From assembly GCF_963665245.1 (NCBI RefSeq), contig NZ_OY762267.1, positions 2,170,001 to 2,234,000 on the forward strand: a stretch of DNA of 64,000 nucleotides, read 5' to 3'. This document shows positions 26,984 through 38,206 of this stretch, piece after piece. The first letter of the stretch is position 1. The number at the start of each line of letters is the position of its first letter. The notes under the pieces were generated by a model. That model did not search any database, had not been told where the DNA came from, and saw only the letters and a list, made by a program, of their open reading frames with translations. Origin of the DNA: an uncultured Paludibaculum sp. Its GTDB lineage: Bacteria > Acidobacteriota > Terriglobia > Bryobacterales > Bryobacteraceae. A program made the position numbers and the translations under genes.

Positions 26984-27869
26984 ACGGAAGAGGCAAGAAG
27001 AGGAAGTCGAGGAGCAGGAATCCGGTTCGGAGCGGAGCGTCGTCTCCAGGCAGACCATCCACACCGCGGTCCGTTTCACGTTCTGGACCCTATCGCTGGT
27101 CATCTGCGTCTTCGCCGTGGCGTGGGTCACGTTGCAGGGTGAGCAGTTTCTCTCCACGGACGCGCGCTTCCGAGTACCCAGGCGAGGCGCCACCGCACGT
27201 GACGCAGGCATTGAAGTACGCGGCTTGAAGAACGCGTCAAAGGCCGCTGTGCTGCGGGTGTTTGAGAACGACCGTGGCCGTAGCCTGGCCGACGTCGATC
27301 CGGATCGCCGCCGTCTTCAGCTCAGGACTGTCGACTGGGTGCGCGATGCCAGCGTGCGCCGCATCTGGCCGAATCATCTCGATGTCGAGGTGACCGAACG
27401 CGAACCAGTGGCCTTCGTGCAGGTCGCCTCGGGCTTCACGGGCAGCTTCGATAATCCGGTCACCTACAAACCGATGCTCATCGACGCGGACGGCGTGATT
27501 CTGCGCCTGCGCGGCAGCGTACCAGCCAATCTGCCGCTGCTGACCGGTGTCCGCTTGACCGAAGATGTGGAGATCCGCCGCGCCCGCGTGCTGCGCATGC
27601 TGAGACTGCTGGATGAACTGCGCGAGTTCCGTGATCGCATCCCCGAGATCGACGTCAGCGATCCGGAGAGCGTTCGCATGACTTACCAGATGCAGAACCA
27701 GCAGGTGATCCTAATCCTGGGCAATGAGCGATTCCTGGAACGACTGAATATCTTCCTCCGTCACTACGATGGCATCCGCGAGCGGTTGCCGGCCCGAGCG
27801 ATTCTCGACGTGAGCCTGGAGGGCCGCATCACCGCCATCGAACCTGTCGACGGACCTAGCGGGAAATAA
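26976..27869 (+). CDS. ftsQ: Cell division protein FtsQ
   Basis: A bitopic division protein linking FtsA/FtsZ with the periplasmic FtsB-FtsL complex. The 297 residues have a charged cytoplasmic tail (RRKRQEEEVEEQE), one membrane helix (about 33-52) and a POTRA domain beginning near IEVRGLKNASKAAVLRVF. The FtsQ beta domain follows, with WVRDASVRRIWPNHLDVEVTEREPVAF typical of the family. It overlaps the murC end by eight bases and abuts ftsA. Confidence 0.92.
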   Translation: MARRKRQEEEVEEQESGSERSVVSRQTIHTAVRFTFWTLSLVICVFAVAWVTLQGEQFLSTDARFRVPRRGATARDAGIEVRGLKNASKAAVLRVFENDRGRSLADVDPDRRRLQLRTVDWVRDASVRRIWPNHLDVEVTEREPVAFVQVASGFTGSFDNPVTYKPMLIDADGVILRLRGSVPANLPLLTGVRLTEDVEIRRARVLRMLRLLDELREFRDRIPEIDVSDPESVRMTYQMQNQQVILILGNERFLERLNIFLRHYDGIRERLPARAILDVSLEGRITAIEPVDGPSGK

Positions 27870-29072
27870 GTGTCAAAGAAACCTCAACTCGCCGTCGGAC
27901 TCGACATCGGCAGCGCCTGGACGCGCGTTGTGGTGCTTTCGTTGGTGGACAACTGCCTGCACTATCGCGGGCATAGCGCAGTGATCTCGCGCGGCTGGCA
28001 TCGCGGCCAGATCGCCGACCAGTCGGCGGTCGCCGAGACCGTGCGGCAGGCGGTGCAACAGGCAGAAGTCAGTTCGGGAGAACAAATCGGATCGGTAGTG
28101 GTGGGCGTCGGTGGTCCCTCGACTCGATCGCAGCAGGGCCGCGGCCTCTACGAGTTTGGACATAGACGGCCGGTGGAGCGTGGCGACTTGGTTTATGCCG
28201 TGGAACTTGCCGCCCGGGCACGCCTGGACGAGGACCGCTTCCTCTTGCAGGTGATGCCGCAGGACTTCACCGTGGACGGACGACCGCCTCTTCCCCACCC
28301 GCTCAATATCGAGTGCCAGCGACTGGAAGCACACGCGCTGCTGATTACCACCTCCATGCAGGAGCACCAGGCCCTGATCAGCGCCGTCCATCAAGCTCAT
28401 CTCCGGGTGGAGGAGACCGTGTTCGAAGCCATGGCGGCCTCCTATGCCAGCATCCTGCCGGAGGATCGCGCGGGTGGCGTCGCGCTGGTGGACATCGGCG
28501 GCCATTCCACGCATATCGTCTACTACGATGGCGATGCCCTGCTCTACGCGTTGGGGGTCCCGATCTCCGGCGATCATTTCACACGCGATTTGGGCGAGTT
28601 GAAGGCCCTCTCGTTCGACGAGGCCGAGCGCGTGAAATTTGCCCATGGCTGCGCATTGTTGGGCCTGACGGCGGATAATATTGTCATAGAGCTGCCGGCC
28701 GAGACAGGCCGGCCCGGCCGCGAGATCAACCGTCGCGACCTGATCGAGATTCTCGAAGCACGGGCGGTGCAATTGTTCGATCTGGTGGAGATGTGCCGCG
28801 TCCGTTACGCGCGGGAGACGCCATTGCGCGAAGGCGTGGTCCTTTGCGGCGGCGGGTCGCAGTTGGAAGGAATGGTAGAGGTAACCGAGAAGGTTCTGGG
28901 GTGCCCGGCTCGGCTGGGATTCCCTCGGGGCATCATTGACTGGCCGGAAGCGTTATCGACTCCTGTCTGGACCACATCGGCCGGCCTGGCGATGTACTCC
29001 GCCCGCTTGCAGAATCGCAAGGACAAGAAAAGCGGGGGCCCAAGCATCTGGAGCCTGTTTACGGGAAAATGA
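27870..29072 (+). CDS. ftsA: Cell division protein FtsA
   Basis: An actin-like ATPase that anchors FtsZ filaments to the membrane. The 400 residues start at a GTG directly after the ftsQ stop. Family motifs include VGLDIGSAWTRVVVL, the ALVDIGGHSTHIVYYDG phosphate-binding strand, GDHFTRDL and GVVLCGGGSQLEGM. The C-terminus SIWSLFTGK is short but partly amphipathic, in keeping with the membrane-targeting helix. ftsZ follows after nine bases. Confidence 0.95.
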   Translation: MSKKPQLAVGLDIGSAWTRVVVLSLVDNCLHYRGHSAVISRGWHRGQIADQSAVAETVRQAVQQAEVSSGEQIGSVVVGVGGPSTRSQQGRGLYEFGHRRPVERGDLVYAVELAARARLDEDRFLLQVMPQDFTVDGRPPLPHPLNIECQRLEAHALLITTSMQEHQALISAVHQAHLRVEETVFEAMAASYASILPEDRAGGVALVDIGGHSTHIVYYDGDALLYALGVPISGDHFTRDLGELKALSFDEAERVKFAHGCALLGLTADNIVIELPAETGRPGREINRRDLIEILEARAVQLFDLVEMCRVRYARETPLREGVVLCGGGSQLEGMVEVTEKVLGCPARLGFPRGIIDWPEALSTPVWTTSAGLAMYSARLQNRKDKKSGGPSIWSLFTGK

Positions 29073-29081
29073 AAGGATCTC

Positions 29082-30428
29082 ATGCCTGACCTCGACGCAC
29101 TGAAATTTGAAATCCAAGACGAGACGCTCGGCGGCACCCGTATCAAAGTTGTCGGAGTCGGCGGCGGCGGTTCGAACGCCGTAAACCGCATGGTCGCCTC
29201 TGGCGTTGGCGGCGTGGAGTTCTTCGTCATGAACACGGACGCGCAGGCGCTCCGTACATCCAAGATCGTCAACAAGATAGCGCTCGGCACGCGCATCACG
29301 CACGGGCTGGGTGCCGGGTCGGACCCCGAGGTTGGCCGCCAGGCGGCGCTCGAGGACACCGACAGAATCATTGAGGTTCTGGAAGGCGCCGACATGGTCT
29401 TTGTGGCGGCCGGCTTGGGCGGTGGCACCGGCACGGGCGCCGCGCCCGTCATCGCCGCGCTCGCCAAGGAATTGAATGCGCTGACGATCGCCGTGGTGAC
29501 CAAGCCGTTCAGCTTCGAGGGACCGCGCCGCATGAATCAGGCCGAACGGGGCCTGGCGGAACTCCACGCCACCGTGGATTGCGTCATTTCCATCCCGAAC
29601 GACCGACTGGTGGATCTCGTACCCGCGGGCACCAGCTTCTTTGAAGCGTTCCGCATGGCCGACGATGTCCTGCGCCAGGGCGTTCAGGGTATCAGCGACA
29701 TCATCACCACTCCGGGTCTGATCAACCGCGATTTCGCCGATGTGCGCGCCATCATGCTGGGCATGGGTTTCGCCATGATGGGCACCGCCACGGCCAAGGG
29801 CCCGAATGCCGCCATCGAGGCGGCCAAGGCTGCGATCCAGTGCCCGCTGCTGGAAGAAGGCGGCTTGAAGGGTGCCCGCGCCATCCTGCTCAACATCACC
29901 TCGTCCGGCAACCTGTCGCTGCATGAGATGCACGATGCGTGCAAGCTCATCCGCGACGCCACAGGCAACGAGGACGTCCAAATCAACTTCGGCCTGGTGC
30001 CGGACGATTCCCTCGACGACGAGGTGAAGATCACCGTCATCGCCACCGGCTTCCAGCGCGAGAACATGATGCAGGTGGAGCCGCCTCATGTATCGGCAAC
30101 GCGCAGCACACCGAAGGTCCTCGCCTCCGCGCAGGTACCCAGCGCCCCCTTGATGCCGGTCAGCCAGCAGCCGTTCTCCTCCATGGAATTCCCTGCGGGC
30201 ACTGAGCCGATATTCACTCCGGCCGACGCGCCAGGGCAGGAAGCCTACCCGGGTGTCACGCTGGACGTCGAGATCGAACCCGAAAAGGCGGCGACGCCAG
30301 CGGCGGAATCGGAATTGCCACCACCTCTTCCGCCCAAGCCGGCCGCGCCCGCGGAAGATGACGCGTTCTCCCTGGATGATCTTGACACGCCGGCATTCCT
30401 GCGGCGGGAACGGAAGCTATTCCAGTAA
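29082..30428 (+). CDS. ftsZ: Cell division GTPase FtsZ
   Basis: The tubulin homologue that forms the Z ring. The 448 residues include the KVVGVGGGGSNAVNRM start, the nucleotide signature GGGTGTG (residues 113-119) and the NFGLVPDDSLDDEVKITVIATGF synergy region. A disordered Pro/Ala-rich linker of roughly 100 residues leads to the C-terminal LDTPAFLR peptide that binds FtsA and other partners. Its stop codon shares one base with the murA start (TAATG). Confidence 0.97.
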   Translation: MPDLDALKFEIQDETLGGTRIKVVGVGGGGSNAVNRMVASGVGGVEFFVMNTDAQALRTSKIVNKIALGTRITHGLGAGSDPEVGRQAALEDTDRIIEVLEGADMVFVAAGLGGGTGTGAAPVIAALAKELNALTIAVVTKPFSFEGPRRMNQAERGLAELHATVDCVISIPNDRLVDLVPAGTSFFEAFRMADDVLRQGVQGISDIITTPGLINRDFADVRAIMLGMGFAMMGTATAKGPNAAIEAAKAAIQCPLLEEGGLKGARAILLNITSSGNLSLHEMHDACKLIRDATGNEDVQINFGLVPDDSLDDEVKITVIATGFQRENMMQVEPPHVSATRSTPKVLASAQVPSAPLMPVSQQPFSSMEFPAGTEPIFTPADAPGQEAYPGVTLDVEIEPEKAATPAAESELPPPLPPKPAAPAEDDAFSLDDLDTPAFLRRERKLFQ

Positions 30429-31762
30429 TGTCGGCCACCGCATCGGCGCTGAAAACGGATCAAATGATACTACGCGGAGGAAGACCGCTCGCCGGCGAGG
30501 TTGCCCTGAAGGGCGCCAAGAACTCTCTGCCCAAGATCATGGTGGCCGCGCTGCTCACCCACGAGCGGTGCGTGTTGCGAAACGTCTCACGCATCGTGGA
30601 CGTGGCCATCGTCAGTGACCTCATTGCGGCGCTGGGCGGCGAAGTCACCTCGCCGTCCCCCGATGTCCTGGAGATCTCCGCCGCCAACCTCCATCCAATG
30701 GAGCGCAGTGTTCTGAAGGAGTTCACCGGTAAGAGCCGCATCCCAATTCTGACCTGCGGTCCTCTGCTCGCGCGCTTCGGCGAAGCGCCAGTTCCGTCCC
30801 TGGGCGGTTGCCGCATCGGCAGCAGGCCCGTGGACTTTCACATTCGTGCCCTGCAGGATATGGGCGCCGAGCTACACGATGGAGCAGGCGATGCCCTGCT
30901 GACCTGCGAACGTCTTTACGGCAACAAGATCCGGCTGGACTACCCCAGCGTGGGCGCCACCGAACAAGTAATTCTTGCCGCGGTGCGCGCGGAAGGCGTC
31001 ACGGAACTCTCCAACGCCGCAATGGAGCCCGAGATCATGGATCTGATCATGGTGCTCCAGAAGATGGGCGCCATCATCAGCGTGGATGTCGATCGTGTCA
31101 TTACCATCGTCGGCGTGAAGGTGCTGCACGGCTTCGACCACACCGCCATTCCAGACCGCCTGGAGGCCGCATCCTGGGCATCCGCCGCCATCGCCACCAA
31201 CGGACGCATCTTCGTCCGCAATGCCCGTCAGGTGGACATGATGACGTTCCTCAATCGCTACCGGCAGATCGGCGGCGACTTCCGCGTCTCCGATGACGGC
31301 ATCGAATTCTGGAGGGCCGGCGACAAGCTGCGCTCCACCGCCCTGGAGACCGATGTCCATCCGGGCTTCACCACCGACTACCAGCAGCCGTTCGTCATCG
31401 CCCTGACTCAGGCGCAAGGGGTCTCCATCGTCCATGAGACGGTGTACGAACAGCGGTTCGGCTACATTGATGCCCTGAATCGCATGGGCGCGCAGATCCA
31501 GCTCTACCGTGAATGCCTGGGTGGACTGAAGTGCCGGTTCGGCCAGCGCAACTACAAGCACAGTGCGGTGATCGTCGGCCCCACACCGCTGCGCGGCGCG
31601 GAGATCAACATCCCCGACCTGCGCGCCGGCTTCAGCTATGTCATCGCGGCTCTCGTGGCCGATGGAGAATCGACGCTGACCAACACTGGACTGATCGAGC
31701 GCGGCTATGAAGACCTGGTGGGGAAACTGCTGCGGCTAGGCGCCCAGATCATCGACGCCTGA
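30428..31762 (+). CDS. murA: UDP-GlcNAc 1-carboxyvinyltransferase
   Basis: MurA transfers enolpyruvate to UDP-GlcNAc, the committed step of peptidoglycan synthesis and the target of fosfomycin. The 444 residues show LKGAKNSLPKIMVAALLT, the active loop GGCRIGSRPVDFH with catalytic Cys128 (so fosfomycin sensitivity is predicted from this residue alone), and the TDYQQPFVIALTQAQG block. Its place directly after ftsZ is unusual, since murA often lies outside dcw. The last 27 bases overlap the convergent FkbM-type gene. Confidence 0.95.
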   Translation: MSATASALKTDQMILRGGRPLAGEVALKGAKNSLPKIMVAALLTHERCVLRNVSRIVDVAIVSDLIAALGGEVTSPSPDVLEISAANLHPMERSVLKEFTGKSRIPILTCGPLLARFGEAPVPSLGGCRIGSRPVDFHIRALQDMGAELHDGAGDALLTCERLYGNKIRLDYPSVGATEQVILAAVRAEGVTELSNAAMEPEIMDLIMVLQKMGAIISVDVDRVITIVGVKVLHGFDHTAIPDRLEAASWASAAIATNGRIFVRNARQVDMMTFLNRYRQIGGDFRVSDDGIEFWRAGDKLRSTALETDVHPGFTTDYQQPFVIALTQAQGVSIVHETVYEQRFGYIDALNRMGAQIQLYRECLGGLKCRFGQRNYKHSAVIVGPTPLRGAEINIPDLRAGFSYVIAALVADGESTLTNTGLIERGYEDLVGKLLRLGAQIIDA

Positions 31763-32626
31763 TTCGCTCCGGCGCACGCCGTGCACATGGTATGGCACGT
31801 AGTAGCGCGGATCGTCCTCGCGCGTGACTAGTTCGAACCCGCAGTCTGTCAGAAACTCGCGGACAAATTCGAGTGTCCGAAAATCCTCGCCCTCGCCGCG
31901 CGCAGTGCGGAAGTCGTGAGCCGCGATACAAACGTGAGAGGTCCGCATCATCGCGTTCCTGCAGCCGGGCAAGGCCTGCCGCTCAGCGCCCTCGATGTTC
32001 ATTTTCAGGAAATCGATGTGCTCCAGGCCCATTTCAGCGGCCAGGCTGTCGAACGTGACGCCTTCCACCGGGAAACTGGTCGGAGTGGCGCCGCCGCCGC
32101 GCACGAAGTTCGATTCCCAGACCGGTAGCGTCTCAATGTGGAGCCGTGCGGGCACGTCCACGCAGGCCACGTTGAGAGTCTGCACGTTGTTCAGTCCGTT
32201 GAGCTCGCAGAACCGGTTCAGGACGCGATAGTTCGTCGGGTGCGCCTCTATCGCCCAGACATGCCCCTCGGAGCGGACCTTCTGGGAAAAGGCAAAGACA
32301 TCCTCCCCACGCCCGGCACCAATGTCGACAATGACATCGCCAGCCTGAGGTTTATATACGTGGAACCAGTAGTCGTCCGCGTCACGAACGTACTTCGACG
32401 CCATGTGGCACCAGCGGTCCCACCGCGGATTGGTGGCCTGGAAGAGCTCCGGATCGGGGAAGTAGATGCCCTCCGCCCTCCGGATCCACATTCCGTCCCA
32501 CAGGATGTCGATCGGCTCGCCGCTGGCGGCGCGTGCGGCCTTGGTGGCCACACGTGCCAGTTCATCTCTCGACCCGGGCCGGTCCAGTTCGCGGACCGTC
32601 TCTTCAGCAATCCACATGGTCGGCAA
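31736..32626 (-). CDS. FkbM-family methyltransferase
   Basis: A 296-residue SAM-dependent O-methyltransferase of the FkbM type. Motif I is VIVDIGAGRGEDVFAFSQKV (about residue 97), followed by VWAIEAHPTNYRVLNRFCELN and the FkbM hallmark IDFLKMNIEGAERQAL. Members methylate hydroxyls on sugars, polyketides or lipids; the target here is unknown. The start overlaps the end of the aldo/keto reductase by 23 bases. Its end overlaps murA in antisense. Confidence 0.85.
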   Translation of the reverse strand: MPTMWIAEETVRELDRPGSRDELARVATKAARAASGEPIDILWDGMWIRRAEGIYFPDPELFQATNPRWDRWCHMASKYVRDADDYWFHVYKPQAGDVIVDIGAGRGEDVFAFSQKVRSEGHVWAIEAHPTNYRVLNRFCELNGLNNVQTLNVACVDVPARLHIETLPVWESNFVRGGGATPTSFPVEGVTFDSLAAEMGLEHIDFLKMNIEGAERQALPGCRNAMMRTSHVCIAAHDFRTARGEGEDFRTLEFVREFLTDCGFELVTREDDPRYYVPYHVHGVRRSESGVDDLGA

Positions 32627-33569
32627 AGAAGTGGTCGATGGATGCCCTCATCTGGGCCGAAACGCTGGTCGGCAGTGACTTCATCTCCTCGGAGCTGAGG
32701 GGCTTGAAGTTCTTCGCCACATTCGTGTTGAAATCGATGTGCTCCAACTGCGGCATGCCCACCGTCGTGGCGGCCACCGGCAGCGACATCGCATACCGCA
32801 GCAGCATCTCCGGCGCCGCCTTACCCAGTAGCTTTTCCTGGGCGAACACCTTCATCGCCGTAAGGCCCATCTTCTTCTTCAGCGCAACCGGCATGGCGAT
32901 GGCCTCAAATCCGGATGCTCCGGTCTGGCCTTGGCCCGCCTTGTTCGAAGGAGCAGCGTTGCCGATCTGCGCAATGTTCAGCGCCATCTGCGTCGAATCG
33001 AAGTTGTTGTGCTCCAGCGCGGCCTTCAGCACCTGCGGGTTCTGGTGGCATGTGATGCCGATAAAGCGCGCCACCTTCTGGTCGCGCAGCTTGTACATTG
33101 CCTTCAACTGGCCGTTAGGCGCCTCGATCTTGGCCAGGTCGTCCTCGTTGCCCAACGCGTGAATGTGCATCAGGTCCACCTGGCTGACGCCGAAGTTCTT
33201 CAACGAGCGCTCAACGATGCGCATCGTGTCGTCGTAAGAGCGGTCCCCGCCAATCTTGGTGACGAGGAAGAAATTCTTCTTGTGGGTCTTCAGATACTCG
33301 CCCACCCACTGTTCGCTCTGGCCGTCGCCATAACTGGCGGCGGAGTCGACGTAGGTCACGCCGGCTTTCAGAGCCCGTTCGAGGGCAGGCAGGCCCTTGT
33401 CGGGAGTCTGATACGCCAACCAGCGACTGCCAGCACCAAATGCGAGCAGGCTGACCTTTTCTCCGGTGCTGCCAAGAGTTCGCATCGGCATTCCGGTCTG
33501 CGCGTCAATTTCAGTAGCGACCGCCGCAAGCGCGGCGGTTGTCAAAAAGGACCTTCGGGAAATGCTCAT
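32604..33569 (-). CDS. Exported aldo/keto reductase
   Basis: A 321-residue NADPH-dependent aldo/keto reductase with a Tat-type signal: MSISRRSFLTTAALAAV, the twin arginines followed by a hydrophobic stretch. Catalytic-type segments are YVDSAASYGDGQSEQWVGEYL, VTKIGGDRS, VDLMHIHALG and the GITCHQNP strand. Tat export of a folded, cofactor-loaded oxidoreductase is common in this phylum. The start is ATG 33569, with AAGGAG upstream; an earlier frame start at 33617 would mask the Tat signal. Confidence 0.88.
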   Translation of the reverse strand: MSISRRSFLTTAALAAVATEIDAQTGMPMRTLGSTGEKVSLLAFGAGSRWLAYQTPDKGLPALERALKAGVTYVDSAASYGDGQSEQWVGEYLKTHKKNFFLVTKIGGDRSYDDTMRIVERSLKNFGVSQVDLMHIHALGNEDDLAKIEAPNGQLKAMYKLRDQKVARFIGITCHQNPQVLKAALEHNNFDSTQMALNIAQIGNAAPSNKAGQGQTGASGFEAIAMPVALKKKMGLTAMKVFAQEKLLGKAAPEMLLRYAMSLPVAATTVGMPQLEHIDFNTNVAKNFKPLSSEEMKSLPTSVSAQMRASIDHFFADHVDC

Positions 33570-33638
33570 GGTGACTCCTTCTCGCAACCCGCATTGTATC
33601 AGTTGGGGTACAGCCAACAGGAACGGCCGATTTCGCCT

Positions 33639-34496
33639 CTAGCGCACGGGCCCCGTCATCGCCCGGTCCGGGCAACTCAAGGCATCCATCAACTTGGGGG
33701 CGCTCGGACATACCTTGTGAACGGCCACGGCCAACCCGATAGTCGTCACCAGGATGAGCAGTAAGGGGATCCACGTTGCTCCGAAGACGCTGCGCAGCCA
33801 ACCCTTCGCCTCCGCCTTCCTGGCCGCGCCCGTAAGGCACGACGCCAGCAGGGCGTTCAGCGCAATGTCCGGCAGGATCTGAGGTGCGGCAGAGATCAGG
33901 TAGCCGCCAGCGCCGAACAGCACGGCGACGAGCAGCGCCAGAAGCGCGAGGATCCAGATGCCGTCATCCAAATCAATGTCTAGATCGAGGCTGGGAAAAC
34001 TGAACCCGTGCCCTCCACCACCCCCGCCTGACGGCATCGGCACGCTGCCTGCGTCAGCTATGCCCCAGACGTCCGACGCGCCCCCTCCGCCAGAGTCGCC
34101 CCCTCCAAACGACATGGATGGGCCGCCTGCGCCGCCCGCGGAAGAACCGCTCCCCCACAACGGGATGTCCATATTGGGGAGATCCAGTCCGGGGGGCCCC
34201 AGACCGGCGCCCGCTGGCCTCCGCGAAGGCACGTCTATCAGCACATACGCCACCCAGAGCCGGGTCAATCCCACGAAAACCAGGTAGGCAAAGACCACCG
34301 ACAGCGGATACCGCACCAACACCGCGGTAAGCCCGGCCATCAGCAGTAACTTGCTGGACAGGACTCCACACGAAGCGGTGGCCAACAGCAACAGACCCAT
34401 GTGGAAGCGTACGAAATACTGCCGCAACACGCGCTGCCGGAACTTCCGGGCGACAGACCGGCTGTCGAGCTTCCGGAAAACCTTCTGCTTCCGCAC
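33639..34496 (-). CDS. Glycine-rich four-span membrane protein
   Basis: An unrecognised 285-residue protein. A basic N-terminus (about residues 1-30, rich in Arg and Lys) precedes two membrane helices (about 33-58 and 62-88). Then comes a Gly/Ser/Pro-rich low-complexity stretch (about 95-165), two more helices (about 175-200 and 245-267), and a short Cys-containing tail. The Gly-rich region with repeated GGG and an LDLDIDLDDG segment looks disordered and may be exposed. It sits between yjbQ and the reductase on the same strand, with small gaps. No function is proposed. Confidence 0.7.
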   Translation of the reverse strand: MRKQKVFRKLDSRSVARKFRQRVLRQYFVRFHMGLLLLATASCGVLSSKLLLMAGLTAVLVRYPLSVVFAYLVFVGLTRLWVAYVLIDVPSRRPAGAGLGPPGLDLPNMDIPLWGSGSSAGGAGGPSMSFGGGDSGGGGASDVWGIADAGSVPMPSGGGGGGHGFSFPSLDLDIDLDDGIWILALLALLVAVLFGAGGYLISAAPQILPDIALNALLASCLTGAARKAEAKGWLRSVFGATWIPLLLILVTTIGLAVAVHKVCPSAPKLMDALSCPDRAMTGPVR

Positions 34497-34528
34497 CCGG
34501 GCCTCCTCCTCGAAACTGCGCCCGTCTC

Positions 34529-34948
34529 CTACTCACCCAGCAGGTGAGCGGCCACACCACGGTGATGGGGTGACGCGCGATGTTCAAACAAATAGATCCC
34601 TTGCCAGGTGCCCAACGATAGCCGGCCGTCAATCAACGGAATGGAAATCTGCACTCCGGTGAGAACGCTCCGGATATGAGCAGGCATGTCGTCGGCGCCT
34701 TCCATCGTATGCACATACTGGCGATTGTCCTCTGGCGCAATGCGCTCGAAGTACCGCGCCAGATCGGTCTGCACATCCGGATCAGCGTTCTCCTGGATGA
34801 CGAGCGATGCCGAGGTATGCCGGCAGAACAAGGTCAGCAGGCCGGTCCGCAACGAGCACCCTCGAACCCACGCATCCACTTCCCTGGTGAACTCATAAAG
34901 ACCTTTTCCGCGCGTGCGAATCGTGAACTCGTGTATCGCCTGCCGCAT
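34529..34948 (-). CDS. YjbQ/UPF0047 family protein
   Basis: A 139-residue member of the YjbQ (UPF0047) family, which in other bacteria has thiamine phosphate synthase-like side activity. Signatures are GLLTLFCRHTSASLVIQENADPDV (residues 36-59) and the GTWQGIYLFEHR block near the C-terminus with conserved His. It is small, cytoplasmic and widely conserved. It starts 16 bases after the glmS stop on the same strand, suggesting a shared transcript. Confidence 0.92.
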   Translation of the reverse strand: MRQAIHEFTIRTRGKGLYEFTREVDAWVRGCSLRTGLLTLFCRHTSASLVIQENADPDVQTDLARYFERIAPEDNRQYVHTMEGADDMPAHIRSVLTGVQISIPLIDGRLSLGTWQGIYLFEHRASPHHRGVAAHLLGE

Positions 34949-34963
34949 GCCCGGGCTCGACCG

Positions 34964-36817
<1,854 letters not shown>

Positions 36818-36854
36818 AGCTATCCTCCGAGTTTCGCCGCGCTGAGGCGGTAGT

Positions 36855-37100
36855 CTAGCTGATCAACTCCACCCTGTACTCTTCGATGACGGGGTTCGAC
36901 AGTACCTCGGCGGCAATCCGATCCAGTTCAGCCCTGGCAGTTTCCGGGCTCACTCCCTCGGCCAGTTCGATCTCAAAATACTTCCCTTGGCGCACGGCGG
37001 CGATGTCGGCGTGGCCCATGCCATTGAGCGCGCGGGCGATCGTCTGACCCTGCGGATCGAGAACGGTCTTCTTCATGGTGACGTAGACGTGTGCTTTCAT
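36855..37100 (-). CDS. purS: FGAM synthetase subunit PurS
   Basis: PurS is the small bridging subunit of the three-part formylglycinamidine ribonucleotide synthetase (PurS-PurQ-PurL). The 81 residues match the family in length and pattern: [21 protein letters not shown], the ALNGMG segment and a C-terminal EYRVELI strand. Neither purQ nor purL is in the window, so the complex is encoded at split loci, unlike the common purSQL order. Probably first gene of a minus-strand run ending with the FkbM gene. Confidence 0.92.
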   Translation of the reverse strand: MKAHVYVTMKKTVLDPQGQTIARALNGMGHADIAAVRQGKYFEIELAEGVSPETARAELDRIAAEVLSNPVIEEYRVELIS

Positions 37101-37167
37101 TGGGCTTCTCTAGAGTTTAGCGGACATGGCAAGCGCCGTGGAGGAATCCCCTTCCAATCGCCGGACT

Positions 37168-37196
37168 TTGACCTCACTCGGGATTCTCGCTATATT
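37168..37196 (+). promoter_or_regulatory. Strong promoter of the HpaI-type aldolase gene
   Basis: TTGACC (37168-37173), exactly 17 bases, then TATATT (37191-37196). The expected start near 37203 gives a 55-base leader ending in AGGAGG before the ATG at 37258. Confidence 0.7.
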
Positions 37197-37257
37197 GCGC
37201 TGAGTCCGATCAAATCTGGGGCCGGACGTCGCCTTACTCTCTCAGGAGGAACTATCA

Positions 37258-38103
37258 ATGTCTACCAACGCGCCCACGGGGGCGGAATTCAAGGAACAAC
37301 TCAGGGCCGGGGCTCCGAAAATGGGCCTGTTCCTGAACTCGCACAGCCCCACCGTGGCGGAACAACTCGCTCACAGCGGCTACGACTGGCTGCTGGTGGA
37401 TACTCAACACGGCCCGATGGACCACGAAAAGCTCTCGAACATGCTGTGCGCCATCGCCAGCGGAGGGGCCAAGTCGATGGTCCGGGTGGCCGGTTATCAC
37501 GACCGCGGGGGTATCCAGCAGGCACTGGATCTCGGCGCCGACGGCGTTCTCGTACCTTACATCAACACCGCCGAGGAGGCCCGGCAGGCGGTGAGTTGCA
37601 CCCGCTATCCCACGGCGGGCACCCGCTCGGTCTATTTCCCCCAACGCAGCATGAACAAGGCCGGGCTCCTGGGTTACGCTGGTGCGGCAAACAAGAACAT
37701 CATCGTGGCTCTCCAGGTGGAGACCGCGGCGTGCATCGAGAACATGGCGGAAATCGCCGCGGTCCCGGGTGTCGACATGCTCTTCCTCGGACAGAACGAC
37801 CTGTGTATGTCCATGGGGCTCTACGAGAAGTACGAGTTCCCCCATATGTACACTTCCCCCGAATTGCAGGCGGCCACGGAAACGCTCATCTCCGAAGCCA
37901 CGAAGAACAATGTGATCCTCGGGCTCTTTCTGTTCGGCACAACCCGGGTGGCGGAGTTCCTGGCCAAGGGCTTCACGTTCATCAGCATTGGCAACGATCT
38001 GCATCACGTGCTGACCCAGTCGGCGGCCTACGTTCAGGACATGGAGAAGATCGCAGCGGCCTCGGGCAAGGTCTGGAGCCGCCGGCCCACGGCGCTCTTC
38101 TAG
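37258..38103 (+). CDS. HpcH/HpaI-family aldolase
   Basis: A 281-residue class II pyruvate aldolase of the HpcH/HpaI type, which cleaves 4-hydroxy-2-oxo acids or 2-dehydro-3-deoxyglucarate to pyruvate and an aldehyde. Active-site segments are YDWLLVDTQHGPMDHE (His near 49), the VRVAGYHDRGGIQQALDLGADGVLVPYI strand, and the metal-binding E in ALQVETAACIENM with GVDMLFLGQNDL. The exact substrate is not decided. AGGAGG precedes the ATG, and a good terminator follows, so it is a single-gene unit. Confidence 0.88.
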   Translation: MSTNAPTGAEFKEQLRAGAPKMGLFLNSHSPTVAEQLAHSGYDWLLVDTQHGPMDHEKLSNMLCAIASGGAKSMVRVAGYHDRGGIQQALDLGADGVLVPYINTAEEARQAVSCTRYPTAGTRSVYFPQRSMNKAGLLGYAGAANKNIIVALQVETAACIENMAEIAAVPGVDMLFLGQNDLCMSMGLYEKYEFPHMYTSPELQAATETLISEATKNNVILGLFLFGTTRVAEFLAKGFTFISIGNDLHHVLTQSAAYVQDMEKIAAASGKVWSRRPTALF

Positions 38104-38134
38104 TCGACCAGCCTATTTGTCAAGTTTTTGACCC

Positions 38135-38178
38135 AAAAGAGAGGGCGGTTCCCGCAGGGCAGGAATCGCCCTCTTTTC
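38135..38178 (+). terminator. Intrinsic terminator after the HpaI-type aldolase
   Basis: The arm 38135-38152 (AAAAGA...GGGCGGTTCC) pairs with 38162-38177 (GGAATCGCCC...TTTT), about 15 pairs including two G-T pairs, around a nine-base loop. The right arm ends in a T-run. Confidence 0.75.
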
Positions 38179-38206
38179 CTGAAACTCATAACGCACTCGG
38201 ATCGTC

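Noticed and set aside
36818..36854. glmS ribozyme in the purS-glmS gap
   Set aside because: The gap is 37 bases, too short for the ribozyme, and no such core was seen.
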